A stretch of DNA of 64,000 bases, taken from Rothia halotolerans. GTDB lineage: Bacteria; Actinomycetota; Actinomycetes; Actinomycetales; Micrococcaceae. The notes under the pieces were generated by a model. It searched no databases, was not told the origin of the DNA, and was given only the letters and a program-made list of their open reading frames with translations. Below are positions 52,979-62,440 of the stretch, piece after piece. Made by a program: the position numbers and the translations under genes. The stretch spans positions 806,001 through 870,000 of the forward strand of contig NZ_NOIU01000002.1 in the NCBI RefSeq assembly GCF_004136635.1. Reading direction: 5' to 3'. How positions within the stretch are numbered: position 1 is the stretch's first letter; each line of letters begins with the position of its first letter.

Positions 52979-54661
52979 CGCCGCGCGCAGGGCCCGCCGC
53001 AGCCGGGTCTGCGCGGCGACCAGCCGGCGCACGGGCGTTCCCACCAGCTCCTCGGCCGTCTCCCGGCAGCCCCGGAGCATCGCGGCGCGCACGCGCGCGA
53101 TGTGCCGCCGCGCGGAGAGCCGCGCGGCCCACCGCCCCGCGAGCCCGAGCACGAGCGCCATCAGCGCGCCCCAGACGAGCAGCGCGGTCGGGGCGGGGAT
53201 GCCCGTTCCCCGTAACGTGGGCGGCTCCGGCAGCCCGAGCCGGAGGTAGTCGGCGGCGAAGAGCGCGGTGAGCCATCCCAGGCCCGCCACCAGCCCGGCC
53301 AGGCCGAGCCACTGCAACGCCGCCAGCGGGCGCCACCACCAGCGGCGCCGGCCCCGCTCGAAGTCAACGCCGGCCACGGCCCGCTCGAGCGCCTCGGGGA
53401 GCTCATCGGCGCGCGAGCGCGCCGCCTCGCGGACCGCGTGGTGCCAGGGCTCCCCCGCGTCCTCGCCGGCGGCGGCCGCGCAGCGTCGCACGGCGGTGGA
53501 GACCCCGGACCGGGCCGCGGGCCCCATCGGTGGGAGGTCCAGGCGGCTGACCGAGGCCGCCGGCCCCGTGGGGCGGGTGACCCCGAGGCGCTCCAGGGGG
53601 TCCCTGCGCAGCCGGCCGACCCAGCGCAGCGGCGGCCAGCCGGTGCCGGCCAGCGCCTCGCGGCGCCGGGCCTCGCCGGAGGCCTCCGCGAGGCGGGGTC
53701 CCTCGATCGCCTCGTACAGGCCCTCGGCGAGGTCCTCGAGGGCGGCGTCGGTCATCCCCGCCATGCCGGGGCCGTCGTCGAGGGTTCCGAGGGTCTCGGT
53801 CAGCGCGTCCAGCTCGGCGGCGAGCCGGCGGTTGGCGGCGTCCCGGCCCGCCGCGACCTGCGCCAGGGCGGAGGCGACGGCGTCGAGCCCCTCCCCCGTC
53901 GCGGCGGAGACGGCCAGCGGCTGCCGGTGCAGCAGGCGGGCGACGCCGTCGGCCCGCAGCTGCCGGCCGAGGTCCTCCAGCACGATCCCGCGCTCCTCCT
54001 CGGACAGCCGGTCGGCCTGGTTCAGCACGGCGAGCATCGTCCCGCCGTGACGGGCCAGCGGCTCCACGAACTCGGCGTGGGCCACGTGGTCCGCGTACTT
54101 CTGCGGGTCGAAGACCCAGATCATGACGTCGACGCGCGCCCTGAACCGCTCGACGACGGCCCGGTGCTCCGTCCGGACCGAGTCGAAGTCCGGCAGGTCC
54201 ACCAGCAGCAGGCCGCCGTGCCCGGCCTCGCCCCTGCCCTCGCGGCCGGATCCCAGCAGCCTGCGCCATCCGCCCCGCGGGGCGCCGTCGCGGTCCTCGA
54301 GCGCGGCGGTCACGGGCCCCCGGCCCGGCCGGTGCCGCTCGCCGATCCCGAGCCACTCCGGCGGCTCCTCGCCCCACAGCACGGCGCGGGGGTCGCGGGT
54401 GGTGGGACGGGTGGCCGCGACGCGCGCCAGATCCCGCCCGGCCAGGGCGTTGAACAGGCTCGACTTGCCCGAGCCGGTCGCCCCGAACAGCCCGACGACC
54501 GTGTGCTCGACGCCGATGCCCGCGCGCTGCTCGACCCGGTGCCAGCGCTGCCGGGCGGCCTCGAGCTCGGCCGGCTCGAGGACGGCCGAGGCCGCGTCCA
54601 GCGCCTCGTCGAGGGCGGCCAGCCGCGCGGTGATGCCGCGGTCCTGCGTGGACGCGCTCAT
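52970..54661 (-). CDS. Dynamin-like/YfjP-type membrane GTPase (second of tandem pair)
   Basis: 563 residues from ATG 54661. P-loop GATGSGKSS at 60-68, switch-II region LLVDLPDFDS, and the G4 motif NQAD (LAVLNQADRL). After a helical middle, two hydrophobic helices at about 455-525 (LAALQWLGLAGLVAGLGWLTALF and LLVWGALMALVLGLAG) anchor it, with a basic C-terminal helix bundle. It overlaps the partner gene by 4 bases (ATGA). Tandem bacterial dynamin-like proteins such as Streptomyces DynA/DynB or mycobacterial IniA/IniC remodel or stabilise membranes; this pair is probably analogous, but the exact role is unknown. Confidence 0.8.
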   Translation of the reverse strand: MSASTQDRGITARLAALDEALDAASAVLEPAELEAARQRWHRVEQRAGIGVEHTVVGLFGATGSGKSSLFNALAGRDLARVAATRPTTRDPRAVLWGEEPPEWLGIGERHRPGRGPVTAALEDRDGAPRGGWRRLLGSGREGRGEAGHGGLLLVDLPDFDSVRTEHRAVVERFRARVDVMIWVFDPQKYADHVAHAEFVEPLARHGGTMLAVLNQADRLSEEERGIVLEDLGRQLRADGVARLLHRQPLAVSAATGEGLDAVASALAQVAAGRDAANRRLAAELDALTETLGTLDDGPGMAGMTDAALEDLAEGLYEAIEGPRLAEASGEARRREALAGTGWPPLRWVGRLRRDPLERLGVTRPTGPAASVSRLDLPPMGPAARSGVSTAVRRCAAAAGEDAGEPWHHAVREAARSRADELPEALERAVAGVDFERGRRRWWWRPLAALQWLGLAGLVAGLGWLTALFAADYLRLGLPEPPTLRGTGIPAPTALLVWGALMALVLGLAGRWAARLSARRHIARVRAAMLRGCRETAEELVGTPVRRLVAAQTRLRRALRAARA

Positions 54662-56601
54662 CGCCGGTCCTCCCGGGCCCACGGCAGCGCGCCTCCCGCC
54701 TCCGGGTCCCCGGATCCCCCGGGGGCGGAGGAGGGGGCGCGGGGCGTGGGCTCAGCGTTCGGGGTCTCGTCCTCAGCCCCGTTCCCGGAGGAGGGGAGAC
54801 CGCGCGGAGCCTCAACGACCGGGGCGTCGGCGGCCGGGGCCCGGCGCGAGACCTCGACGGCCGGGGCGTCGGCGGAGGCCGCGTCGAGGGTCCGCCCGGC
54901 CTCCAACAGCGTCTCGAGGGCTCCCGAGCGGTCCTGCGGGAGCCGGGCCAGGAACGGCTCGGCCCGCCCCTCCATCAGGGACCCCACCCGGCCCAGCAGG
55001 TCCTCGCGGGCGCGGACCGCCATGCGGCGCACCGCCTCCTCCCCGAAGACCGCCTCCAGCAGCTTCCAGCCGAGCGCCCCCGCCCCGCCGGCGATGCCGA
55101 CCTCGATCCCCGTCAGCCCCCCGGTCATGGAGAAGACCACGATCATCAGCACGACGGCGCCGGCGTTGAGCCCCGCGGAGAGGAAGCGGGCCCGCTGGCG
55201 CTTCTCCGCGCCCTCCTCCGCCATCGTCTCCATGATGCCGCGCTGCCACTCGCGCAGCTCGCGCTGGACGCGGTCCGGGAAGTCATCCGGCAGGTGGCCC
55301 AGGTCCTCGCCGGCCAGCAGGCTCCGGCCGGCGGGGTCGCGGTGCCAGGCGCGCTGGGCGGCCTCGGCGGCCTCGGCCGCCTGCTCGACGATCACCCGGT
55401 ACAGCCCGGTCTCCAGCTCGGCCTCCAGGCTCGCGGCCTGCCGGCGGCCGCCCCGCAGGTAGTCCCCGACCCGGTCGCGCAGGCGCCCGATCGAGGACTC
55501 GAGCCGGCGGAAGAGCTTCCCCGTGCCCACGAAGTCCTGCCAGCGGGAGAGGACCTCGCCCCGCAGGAGGGCGCCGTCGCTGATGGCCTCCTCGACCCTC
55601 GCCCGGGCCGCGGAGCAGGGCCGGGTCGCCTCCTCCGCGAGCCAGGCGCGATGCTCGACCTGCTCGCGCAGGGCGGCGGCGAGCAGGCCCACCTGCGGGC
55701 CGAGGGAGGCGACGGTGCCGCGCAGGCTCTCGGCGGCGAGCCGGGCGCGCTCCCCGGCGTCGGCGCCCAGGGAGTCGATCCAGGCGCGCAGCGGGGCGAC
55801 GGCGGGCTCCGGCAGCCTCCCATCCTCTCCGCGGCGCTGCTCCCGGACGGTGATCAGCGGGTCGGGGGCGAGGCCGCGCTCGCCCAGCAGGCGGGAGAGG
55901 TCCTCGAGGATCTCCCCCTCCTCCCCCGCGGGCACCCGGTTCAGGGCCACGGCGATCCGGATCCGGCGAGCCGCGGCGCGCTCGAGGATCTCCCACGGGA
56001 CGGCGTCGGCGTAGCGGTTGGCGGTGGTGACGAAGAGCCAGACGTCGGCGGCGTCCAGCAGCTGCCGGGACAGGGCGCGGTTGGCGTCCGAGACGGAGTC
56101 GATGTCCGGGGCGTCGATGAGCAGGACGCCGCGCGGGACGGCGTCGGAGGGCACCGGGCGCAGTGCCGGGGGCTCGCCGGGGGCTGAGCCCTCGTGGGAC
56201 CCCGGGGCCGCGGCGGCGCCAGCCCCGGCGCGGGCCAGGCTCGGCAGGAGGCGCTCGGCGGTGACGCGCGCGGCGTCGTCGGGGTGGTGGAGCAGCAGGG
56301 GCGTGACGGTGGTCGGGCGGACGACGCCGGCGCGGCTGACCGCGCGCCCCAGCAGCGAGTTGACCAGCGTGGACTTCCCGGCCCCGGTCGAGCCGCCGAC
56401 GACGATGCACAGCGGTGCCTCGAGGTCCCGCGCGCGGGGCAGCAGGTAGTCGTTCAGCTGGCGGCGCATCCTCGCGGCCAGCTCGGAGCCCCGCTCCCGC
56501 TCCGCGACGGGCAGGTCGAACCCCAGGGCCGAGACCGCCTCCTCCAGCCGGCGCAGGCCGGCGAGGAGGTCGGTGCCGCCTGCCGGGACCGTGGGGCGCA
56601 T
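54658..56601 (-). CDS. Dynamin-like/YfjP-type membrane GTPase (first of tandem pair)
   Basis: 647 residues with GGAG 7 bases before the ATG. P-loop GGSTGAGKSTL at 69-79, switch region VLLIDAPDIDSVSD, and an ALNRVP segment where NKxD would be (degenerate G4). A long helical region (about 280-480) is followed by a hydrophobic pair (LNAGAVVLMIVVFSMTGGLTGIEVGIAGGAGALGWKLLEAVFG, about 500-545), like the paddle of dynamins, and a disordered acidic tail of about 70 residues. It is translationally coupled to the second GTPase. The degenerate G4 suggests it may work as a heterodimer with the partner. Confidence 0.8.
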   Translation of the reverse strand: MRPTVPAGGTDLLAGLRRLEEAVSALGFDLPVAERERGSELAARMRRQLNDYLLPRARDLEAPLCIVVGGSTGAGKSTLVNSLLGRAVSRAGVVRPTTVTPLLLHHPDDAARVTAERLLPSLARAGAGAAAAPGSHEGSAPGEPPALRPVPSDAVPRGVLLIDAPDIDSVSDANRALSRQLLDAADVWLFVTTANRYADAVPWEILERAAARRIRIAVALNRVPAGEEGEILEDLSRLLGERGLAPDPLITVREQRRGEDGRLPEPAVAPLRAWIDSLGADAGERARLAAESLRGTVASLGPQVGLLAAALREQVEHRAWLAEEATRPCSAARARVEEAISDGALLRGEVLSRWQDFVGTGKLFRRLESSIGRLRDRVGDYLRGGRRQAASLEAELETGLYRVIVEQAAEAAEAAQRAWHRDPAGRSLLAGEDLGHLPDDFPDRVQRELREWQRGIMETMAEEGAEKRQRARFLSAGLNAGAVVLMIVVFSMTGGLTGIEVGIAGGAGALGWKLLEAVFGEEAVRRMAVRAREDLLGRVGSLMEGRAEPFLARLPQDRSGALETLLEAGRTLDAASADAPAVEVSRRAPAADAPVVEAPRGLPSSGNGAEDETPNAEPTPRAPSSAPGGSGDPEAGGALPWAREDRR

Positions 56602-56686
56602 GCGAGCTCCAGACTGCCGAGGGCCTCGTGGACGCCGCCGGGTCCGACGGCGCAGACGGCGGGGCCGTCTCGATGAGAATACAATA

Positions 56687-56715
56687 AAAGCCCGGTGATA
56701 AAATCACCGGGCTTT
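56687..56715 (-). terminator. Rho-independent terminator after tRNA-Glu
   Basis: A 13-bp perfect stem (AAAGCCCGGTGAT, AAA loop, complement at 56703-56715), read on the minus strand and followed by TTATTG. The most classical intrinsic terminator in the window; it ends the tRNA transcript before the GTPase genes. Confidence 0.9.
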
Positions 56716-56726
56716 CATTCCTAGCG

Positions 56727-56799
56727 TGACCCCAACCGGATTCGAACCGGTGTTGCCGCCGTGAGAGGGCGGAGTACTAGGCCGCTATACGATGGGGCC
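56727..56799 (-). tRNA. tRNA-Glu (anticodon CTC)
   Basis: 73 nt with a full cloverleaf: acceptor GGCCCCA/TGGGGTC, D arm with GTATAGCGGCCTAGTAC, anticodon stem CCGCC/GGCGG around CTCTCAC (anticodon CTC), and a T arm with TTCGAAT. No encoded CCA. Co-transcribed with tRNA-Gln upstream; gltX, whose enzyme charges both, lies just beyond. Confidence 0.97.
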
Positions 56800-56916
56800 G
56801 TGTCAGCAAGGAATGTTCCTCTGAGCTGCCCGCACGATTCCGCACTGCGATCAATGCGAGAGTCATCCGGGCGAGGTGAAGCGCTTCGCATTCAGTGCTG
56901 AATGCTCCGCTCTTCG

Positions 56917-56988
56917 CTGGGATACCAGGACTCGAACCTAGAATGACGGTACCAGAAACCGTTGTGTTGCCAATTACACCATATCCCA
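56917..56988 (-). tRNA. tRNA-Gln (anticodon CTG)
   Basis: 72 nt: acceptor TGGGATA/TATCCCA, anticodon stem ACGGT/ACCGT around TTCTGGT (anticodon CTG), T loop TTCGAGT, no encoded CCA. In actinobacteria lacking GlnRS it is first charged with Glu by GluRS and then amidated by GatCAB. Confidence 0.96.
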
Positions 56989-57039
56989 TTGGGAGCGAAT
57001 CGGCCCTGCCGGGCTTTTTCATCTCCGCAACGAGAGAAT

Positions 57040-57068
57040 ACTCTACCGAAGCTCCCCCGACCTCGCAA
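57040..57068 (-). promoter_or_regulatory. Promoter of the tRNA-Gln/tRNA-Glu transcript
   Basis: Minus-strand TTGCGA (57068-57063), 17 bp, TAGAGT (57045-57040): a good promoter about 52 bases before the tRNA-Gln 5' end. Confidence 0.7.
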
Positions 57069-57130
57069 CTCGGATCGATGTGTGCTCGACCACGCCGCGG
57101 GAGGCCCCCGCGACGCGGCCGAGCCGGCCG

Positions 57131-58651
57131 CTATCCCGCGGCCGCCAGCTCGCGCCGCAGCGCCCCGATCCGGGCCAGCGTCGACTCGCGCCCGAGGATC
57201 TCGAGCGACTCGAACAGCGGCGGCGAGATCCGCTCTCCCGAGACCGCGATGCGCACCGGGCCGAAGGCCAGCCGCGGCTTGATGCCCAGACCGTCCACGA
57301 TGGCCTCTCGCAGCGCCGTTTCGATCTCGGCGGCCTCCCACCCCTGGAGCGCCTCCAAGGCCGTCTGAGCGGCCTCCAGGACCTGCGGAGCGGACTCCTT
57401 GAGCTGCTTGCGGGCGTCCGCGGCGATCTCGATCTCATCGTCGGCGCGGAAGAGGAAGCCCAGCAGGCCCGGGGCCTCCCCCAGCAGCTGCATGCGCTCC
57501 TGGACCAGGGGCGCCGCCTCGTGGAGGATCGCGCGCTCCCGCTCGTCGGGGCCCTCGCCGCGGAGGATCCCGGCGTCGCGCAGGTACGGGACCAGGCGCT
57601 CCTCGAAGACCTCCGGCTCGAGCATCCGGATATGGGAGCCGTTGATCGCCTCGGCCTTCTTGACGTCGAAGCGGGCCGGGTTGGCCAGCACGTCGTGGAC
57701 GTCGAAATGCTCCACGAGCTGCTCGACCGTGAAGACGTCCTCGTCGGCGGACAGGGACCAGCCCAGCAGGGAGAGGTAGTTCAGCAGCCCCTCCTTGATG
57801 AACCCGGCGTCGCGCAGCAGGAACAGGTTGGACTCGGGGTCGCGCTTGGAGAGCTTCTTGTTGCCCGCCCCCATCACGTAGGGCAGGTGGCCGAACTCGG
57901 GGATGAACTCGGCGACGCCGATGCCCGTCAGCGCCCGGTACAGGGCGATCTGGCGCGGGGTCGAGGAGAGCAGGTCCTCGCCGCGCAGCACGTGGGTGAT
58001 GCCCATCAGCGCGTCGTCCACCGGGTTGACCAGCGTGTAGAGCGGCTTGCCGTTGGCGCGGACCACCACGAAGTCGGGGACCGTGCCGGCCTTGAAGGTG
58101 ATCTCGCCGCGGACCAGGTCCCGGAAGGTGATGTCCTCGTCCGGCATCCGCAGGCGCAGCACCGGCTCCCGGCCCTCGGCGCGGAAGGCCTCCCGCTGCT
58201 CCTCGGTGAGATCCCGGTCGTAGTTGTCGTAGCCGAGCTTGGGGTCCTCGCCCTTGGCCCGGTGCCGCTCCTCGACCTCGGCCGGCGTCGAGAAGTCCTC
58301 GTAGACGTACCCGCCGGCCTTGAGCTTCTCGATCACCTCGGCGTACAGGTCCCCGCGCTGGGACTGCCGGTAGGGCTCGTGCGGGCCGCCGACGCCGACG
58401 CCCTCGTCCCACTCGATGCCCAGCCAGTGCAGGGACTCCAGCACCTGCTCGAAGGACTCCTCGGAGTCGCGGCTGGCGTCGGTGTCCTCGATGCGGAACA
58501 CCAGCTTCCCGCCGGTGTGCCGGGCGTAGGCCCAGTTGAACAGGGCGGTGCGGATGAGCCCCACGTGGGGGGTGCCGGTGGGCGAGGGGCAGAAGCGGAC
58601 GCGCACGGGGCGGTCATCGCTGACGGTGGGGGTGATGGCTTCAGGGGTCAT
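57131..58651 (-). CDS. gltX: Glutamyl-tRNA synthetase
   Basis: 506 residues. [25 protein letters not shown] holds the HIGH-like motif (HVGL), and NKKLSKRD the KMSKS-like loop; [15 protein letters not shown] and [17 protein letters not shown] are GluRS-specific. Class I aminoacyl-tRNA synthetase, probably non-discriminating, as no GlnRS is expected. The tRNA genes for its two substrates lie just downstream on the same strand. Confidence 0.96.
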   Translation of the reverse strand: MTPEAITPTVSDDRPVRVRFCPSPTGTPHVGLIRTALFNWAYARHTGGKLVFRIEDTDASRDSEESFEQVLESLHWLGIEWDEGVGVGGPHEPYRQSQRGDLYAEVIEKLKAGGYVYEDFSTPAEVEERHRAKGEDPKLGYDNYDRDLTEEQREAFRAEGREPVLRLRMPDEDITFRDLVRGEITFKAGTVPDFVVVRANGKPLYTLVNPVDDALMGITHVLRGEDLLSSTPRQIALYRALTGIGVAEFIPEFGHLPYVMGAGNKKLSKRDPESNLFLLRDAGFIKEGLLNYLSLLGWSLSADEDVFTVEQLVEHFDVHDVLANPARFDVKKAEAINGSHIRMLEPEVFEERLVPYLRDAGILRGEGPDERERAILHEAAPLVQERMQLLGEAPGLLGFLFRADDEIEIAADARKQLKESAPQVLEAAQTALEALQGWEAAEIETALREAIVDGLGIKPRLAFGPVRIAVSGERISPPLFESLEILGRESTLARIGALRRELAAAG

Positions 58652-58708
58652 GCTGGTTGCCGGGTATCGCTTTCGTCTCGGTGGGGGTGGAGTGGGTGGG
58701 TGAAGCGC

Positions 58709-59485
58709 TCAGGCGCGCCGCATGCGGTTGGTCAGGGCGCCGATGCCCTCGATCTCGATCTCGACCTCCTCGCCGTCCCGCACCAGGCCGACGCCGGCGG
58801 GGGTCCCGGTCAGGATCACGTCGCCGGGCAGCAGGGTGAAGGCCTCGGACACGAAGGAGACCAGCTCGGCGACGCCGAAGATCATGTCCCCGGTCGTCCC
58901 GTCCTGCCTGAGGTCGCCGTCGAGCCAGGTGCGGATGGACAGGTCCTCGGTCTCCAGCTCGGTCTGGATCCAGGGGCCGAGCGGGCACGCGCCGTCGAAC
59001 CCCTTGGCCCGGGCCCACTGCAGGTCCGACTTCTGGAGGTCGCGGGCGGTGAGGTCGTTGGCGCAGGTGTAGCCGAAGACGACCTCCGGGACCCGCTCGA
59101 CCGGGACGGACTTGCACATCCGCCCGATCACCACCGCCAGCTCGCCCTCGAAGGAGACCGACTCGCTGGTCTCCGGGAGGGTCACCGGGTCGCCGGGGCC
59201 GGCGACGGAGGTGTTCGGCTTGAGGAACAGCTGGGGCGAGGTCGGCGTCTCGTTGCCCAGCTCCGCCGCGTGGTCGTGCCAGTTCCGCGCCACGCCCACG
59301 ATCTTGGACCGCGGGATGATGGGGGCGACCAGGCGCACGTCCTCGAGCGCGAAGCTCTTCTGCGTGGGGGTGATGCCGGTGTAGAACGGGTCGCCGGCCA
59401 GCACGGTGAGGCGCTCCTCGCCGGGCTCGCCGTCCACGCGTCCGAAGTACAGTTCGTTCTCTGCCGTGAATCTCGCAATGCGCAT
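58709..59485 (-). CDS. Fumarylacetoacetate hydrolase (FAH) family protein
   Basis: 258 residues. [45 protein letters not shown] (metal-binding Glu residues), [13 protein letters not shown] and TGTPAGVG are the FAH C-terminal domain signatures. Members hydrolyse or decarboxylate acylpyruvates or 2-hydroxyhepta-dienedioate-type compounds; the substrate here is unknown. Such a gene commonly sits between ilvE and gltX in Micrococcales; the stop is 57 bases before gltX. Confidence 0.88.
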   Translation of the reverse strand: MRIARFTAENELYFGRVDGEPGEERLTVLAGDPFYTGITPTQKSFALEDVRLVAPIIPRSKIVGVARNWHDHAAELGNETPTSPQLFLKPNTSVAGPGDPVTLPETSESVSFEGELAVVIGRMCKSVPVERVPEVVFGYTCANDLTARDLQKSDLQWARAKGFDGACPLGPWIQTELETEDLSIRTWLDGDLRQDGTTGDMIFGVAELVSFVSEAFTLLPGDVILTGTPAGVGLVRDGEEVEIEIEGIGALTNRMRRA

Positions 59486-59558
59486 GTCTCCCAGGGTAGC
59501 GCGCCGGCCGCGCCCGAGGAGCGCGGCCGGCGCGGCCGGCGGACGGGAGAGGCCTGCG

Positions 59559-60656
59559 TTACAGCACGCGGGTGAGCCAGCCGAAGCGGTCCTCGACCCG
59601 GCCGGTCTGGATGCCGGTCAGCTGCTCCCGCAGCCAGGTGGTGACCTCGCCGTTGGGCTCGGCCGGGGCCGGGATCTCCTCGTGGGCGGAGCGCAGCCGG
59701 CCCATCGGGCTGATCACGGCGGCGGTCCCGCACGCGAAGATCTCGCTGATCCGGTCCTCGGCGACGCCGCGGCGCCACTCCTCGAGGGTGATCCGGCGCT
59801 CCTCGACGGTCAGGCCACGCTCGCGGGCCAGCTCGATCACCGAGTCGCGGGTGACGCCCTCGAGGATGGTCCCGGTCAGCTCCGGGGTCACCAGCGTGCC
59901 GTCGCGGTAGACGAAGAACACGTTCATCCCGCCGAGCTCCTCGATCGCGTCCTCGCGGGCCGGATCGGTGAAGATGACCTGCTTGCAGCCCTGGGCCTCG
60001 CCCTCGAGCTGCGGGAGCAGGCTCGCGGCGTAGTTGCCGCCGCACTTGGCGTCCCCCGTGCCGCCCTGGGCCGCCCGGGAGTACGTCTCGGAGAGCCAGA
60101 TGTCCACCGGCTCCGGCGTCCCGAAGTAGTTGCCGGCGGGCGAGGCGATGACCTCGAAGAGGGCCTCGCGGGTCGGCCGCACCCCCAGGAACTTCTCGGT
60201 CGCGATCATGAACGGCCGGAGGTACAGCGAGGTGCCCTCGCCCTCGGGGATCCAGTGGGCGTCCTGGCGCACGAGCGCCTTGACCGCCTCCACGAACATC
60301 CCCTCGGGCAGCTGCGGCAGCGCCAGCCGGCGGGCCGAGCGGTTCATCCGCGCCGCGTTGGCCTCGGGGCGGAAGAGCCAGACGGAGCCGTCGGCGTGCC
60401 GGTAGGCCTTGAGGCCCTCGAAGACCTCCTGGCCGTAGTGGAGCACCGCGGTGGCCGGGTCCAGCGAGAGCGGCGCGTAGGGCTCGATCCGCGCGTCGTG
60501 CCAGGTGCCCCCCGTGGAGTAGTCGCCCTCCCACTCGACCTTGGCGACGTGGTCGGTGGTGAAGTTGCCGAATCCGGGATCCGCGAGGATCTCGGCCCGG
60601 CGGTCCGGGTGCATGGGCTGGGGGGTGGCGGTGACGGTGAACTCCGGGGTGTTCAA
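59559..60656 (-). CDS. ilvE: Branched-chain amino acid aminotransferase
   Basis: 365 residues from TTG 60656 with GAAGGGA upstream. VLHYGQEVFEGLKAYRHADGSVWLFRPEANAARMNRSA, the PLP Lys in GDAKCGGNYAASLLPQ, and IFACGTAAVISP are diagnostic of class IV BCATs. Last step of leucine, isoleucine and valine synthesis. It lies 50 bases after leuB. Confidence 0.96.
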   Translation of the reverse strand: MNTPEFTVTATPQPMHPDRRAEILADPGFGNFTTDHVAKVEWEGDYSTGGTWHDARIEPYAPLSLDPATAVLHYGQEVFEGLKAYRHADGSVWLFRPEANAARMNRSARRLALPQLPEGMFVEAVKALVRQDAHWIPEGEGTSLYLRPFMIATEKFLGVRPTREALFEVIASPAGNYFGTPEPVDIWLSETYSRAAQGGTGDAKCGGNYAASLLPQLEGEAQGCKQVIFTDPAREDAIEELGGMNVFFVYRDGTLVTPELTGTILEGVTRDSVIELARERGLTVEERRITLEEWRRGVAEDRISEIFACGTAAVISPMGRLRSAHEEIPAPAEPNGEVTTWLREQLTGIQTGRVEDRFGWLTRVL

Positions 60657-60706
60657 CTCGGGATCCCTTCGAGACGGGTGTGTGATGAGACGTGCGGCGC
60701 GGGCGG

Positions 60707-61774
60707 TCAGCCCAGTTCCGCGAGGATCGCCTCGCCGACCTGGTGGGTCGTGCGGGGAGCGGTCCCCTTGCCGGCCATGTCGCGCTCGACGGCGGCCTCG
60801 ACGTTCAGCGCGGCGGCCTCGTGGCCGAGGTGGCGCAGCAGCAGCGCGGCGGCCAGCACGGCGGCCGTCGGGTCGGCGACGCCGCGCCCGGCGATGTCCG
60901 GCGCCGAGCCGTGCACGGGCTCGAACATCGAGGGAGCGGTGCCCTCGGCGTTGATGTTCCCGCAGGCCGCGTAGCCGATGCCGCCGGTGACGGCGCCCGC
61001 CTGGTCGGTCAGGATGTCGCCGAAGAGGTTGTCGGTCACGATCACATCGAAACGAGCAGGGTCCGTGGTCATGAAGATGGTGGCCGCGTCCACGTGCAGG
61101 TAATCGGTGCTGACCTCAGGATACTCCTTCGCGACCCGGTCGAAGGTCCGCGCGTAGAGCCCGCCGGCGTTGACCAGCACGTTGTTCTTGTGGATCAGGG
61201 TCAGCCTGCGGCGCTCGCGCGATTGCGCCTTCTCGAAGGCGAAGCGGATCAGCCGCTCGACGCCGTGCGCGGTGTTGATCGAGACCTCGGTCGCGATCTC
61301 CTGCGGCGTGTCCTGGCGGATCACCCCGCCGTTGCCCACGTACGGCCCCTCGGTGCCCTCGCGCACCACGACGAAGTCGATCTCTCCCGGGTCGCTCAGC
61401 GGCGAGACCGCGCCGGGGTAGAGCCGGGAGGGCCGGAGGTTGATGAAGTGGTCGAACGCGAAGCGCAGGCGCAGCAGGATCTCTCGTTCGATGAGCCCGG
61501 AGGGCACCTGGGCCGACTTCGGGTCGGCCCCGACGGCGCCGAACAGGATGGCGTCGTGGGCCCGCAGCCGGGTCAGCGTCTCCTCCGAGAGGGTCTCCCC
61601 CGTCTCGAGCCAGGCCTCGGCGCCCAGCCGGTACTCGGTGGGGCTGACCGCCACGCCCACCGCCTCCGCCGCGCGCGTGAGGACCCTGAGGGCCTGTTCC
61701 GTGACCTCGGGGCCGATGCCGTCGCCGGGGATGACCGCGAGGTCGATGGTGCCGTTTCGCTGAGAGTCGTTCAT
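60707..61774 (-). CDS. leuB: 3-isopropylmalate dehydrogenase
   Basis: 355 residues. [60 protein letters not shown] and [22 protein letters not shown] form the complete decarboxylating dehydrogenase set (NAD-specific type). Third step of the leucine pathway; with ilvE it makes a leuB-ilvE unit separate from leuCD. Confidence 0.96.
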   Translation of the reverse strand: MNDSQRNGTIDLAVIPGDGIGPEVTEQALRVLTRAAEAVGVAVSPTEYRLGAEAWLETGETLSEETLTRLRAHDAILFGAVGADPKSAQVPSGLIEREILLRLRFAFDHFINLRPSRLYPGAVSPLSDPGEIDFVVVREGTEGPYVGNGGVIRQDTPQEIATEVSINTAHGVERLIRFAFEKAQSRERRRLTLIHKNNVLVNAGGLYARTFDRVAKEYPEVSTDYLHVDAATIFMTTDPARFDVIVTDNLFGDILTDQAGAVTGGIGYAACGNINAEGTAPSMFEPVHGSAPDIAGRGVADPTAAVLAAALLLRHLGHEAAALNVEAAVERDMAGKGTAPRTTHQVGEAILAELG

Positions 61775-61780
61775 GAGTAC

Positions 61781-61786
61781 AAACTA
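61781..61786 (-). promoter_or_regulatory. -10 element of leuB, probably leaderless
   Basis: Minus-strand TAGTTT ends 6 bases before the leuB ATG, with no ribosome site between. No -35 consensus. Confidence 0.45.
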
Positions 61787-61858
61787 GCCGCCCGGGCCGC
61801 CGGCGACCACATGTCGGAACCGTGTCTCAGGATGCGACCCCGGCCTAGGCCCCTCGCA

Positions 61859-62440
61859 TCACGCGAGGAGCATCAGGGTGACCCCAGCCCAGGCCGCCGC
61901 CCACAGCGTCGAGGCCAGGGTGCCCAGGATGAAGCGCTCCACGGCGTCGGCGTCCTTGAGCTCCGAGAACCGCCCGAGGGCCTTGATCGCGGCCAGGACT
62001 GTGAGGCCGGTGGGCCATCCCAGCAGCAGGCAGACGACGATGGCCAGGCGTTCCAGGACCCCGATCCACAGGCCGCCGTGCAGCGTCGACTCGCGTTCGG
62101 GGTCGGAGGGCTCCGGGGCTCCGGTCACCTGCTCGCCGGAGGGCCTCCTTCCGGCCCTGCGGGAGATCTCGAGGATCGACGTCGTGACCGGGGCGCCCCC
62201 GCAGGCGGCCGCGAGGCATCCGGCAACGGTCACCGCGGCCGCTCCGGCTGGGCCCCATCCCGCGGATTCGTCGGGCAGCTGCAGGAGAAGGTACCCGGAG
62301 AGGGCCGCGGACCCGAGCAGCACCAGCTGGACCAGCGCCCATGCCCGGCGCCGGACGACGGACTGGGAGGGGACCCGGAAACAGGTGAGCGCGGCGAGCA
62401 CCGCCGCCAGGCACACCAGCGTCAGGCAGAGGATGCTCAT
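61859..62440 (-). CDS. Small membrane protein associated with SatD
   Basis: 193 residues with about five hydrophobic segments. The C-terminal half, GVLERLAIVVCLLLGWPTGLTVLAAIKALGRFSELKDADAVERFILGTLASTLWAAA, resembles the end of membrane proteins (DUF3307-type) often encoded beside SatD proteins. A charged loop lies at about 95-125. Its start overlaps the SatD stop by 4 bases, so the two act together. Function unknown. Confidence 0.65.
   Translation of the reverse strand: MSILCLTLVCLAAVLAALTCFRVPSQSVVRRRAWALVQLVLLGSAALSGYLLLQLPDESAGWGPAGAAAVTVAGCLAAACGGAPVTTSILEISRRAGRRPSGEQVTGAPEPSDPERESTLHGGLWIGVLERLAIVVCLLLGWPTGLTVLAAIKALGRFSELKDADAVERFILGTLASTLWAAAWAGVTLMLLA

Noticed and set aside
57000-57022. 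GCCC-TGCC-GGGC followed by five T on the plus strand
   Set aside because: Stem of only 4 bp, and no plus-strand gene lies upstream that it could terminate.
57080-59575. 831-codon plus-strand frame opposite gltX and the FAH gene
   Set aside because: Shadow frame with biased composition and no motif.
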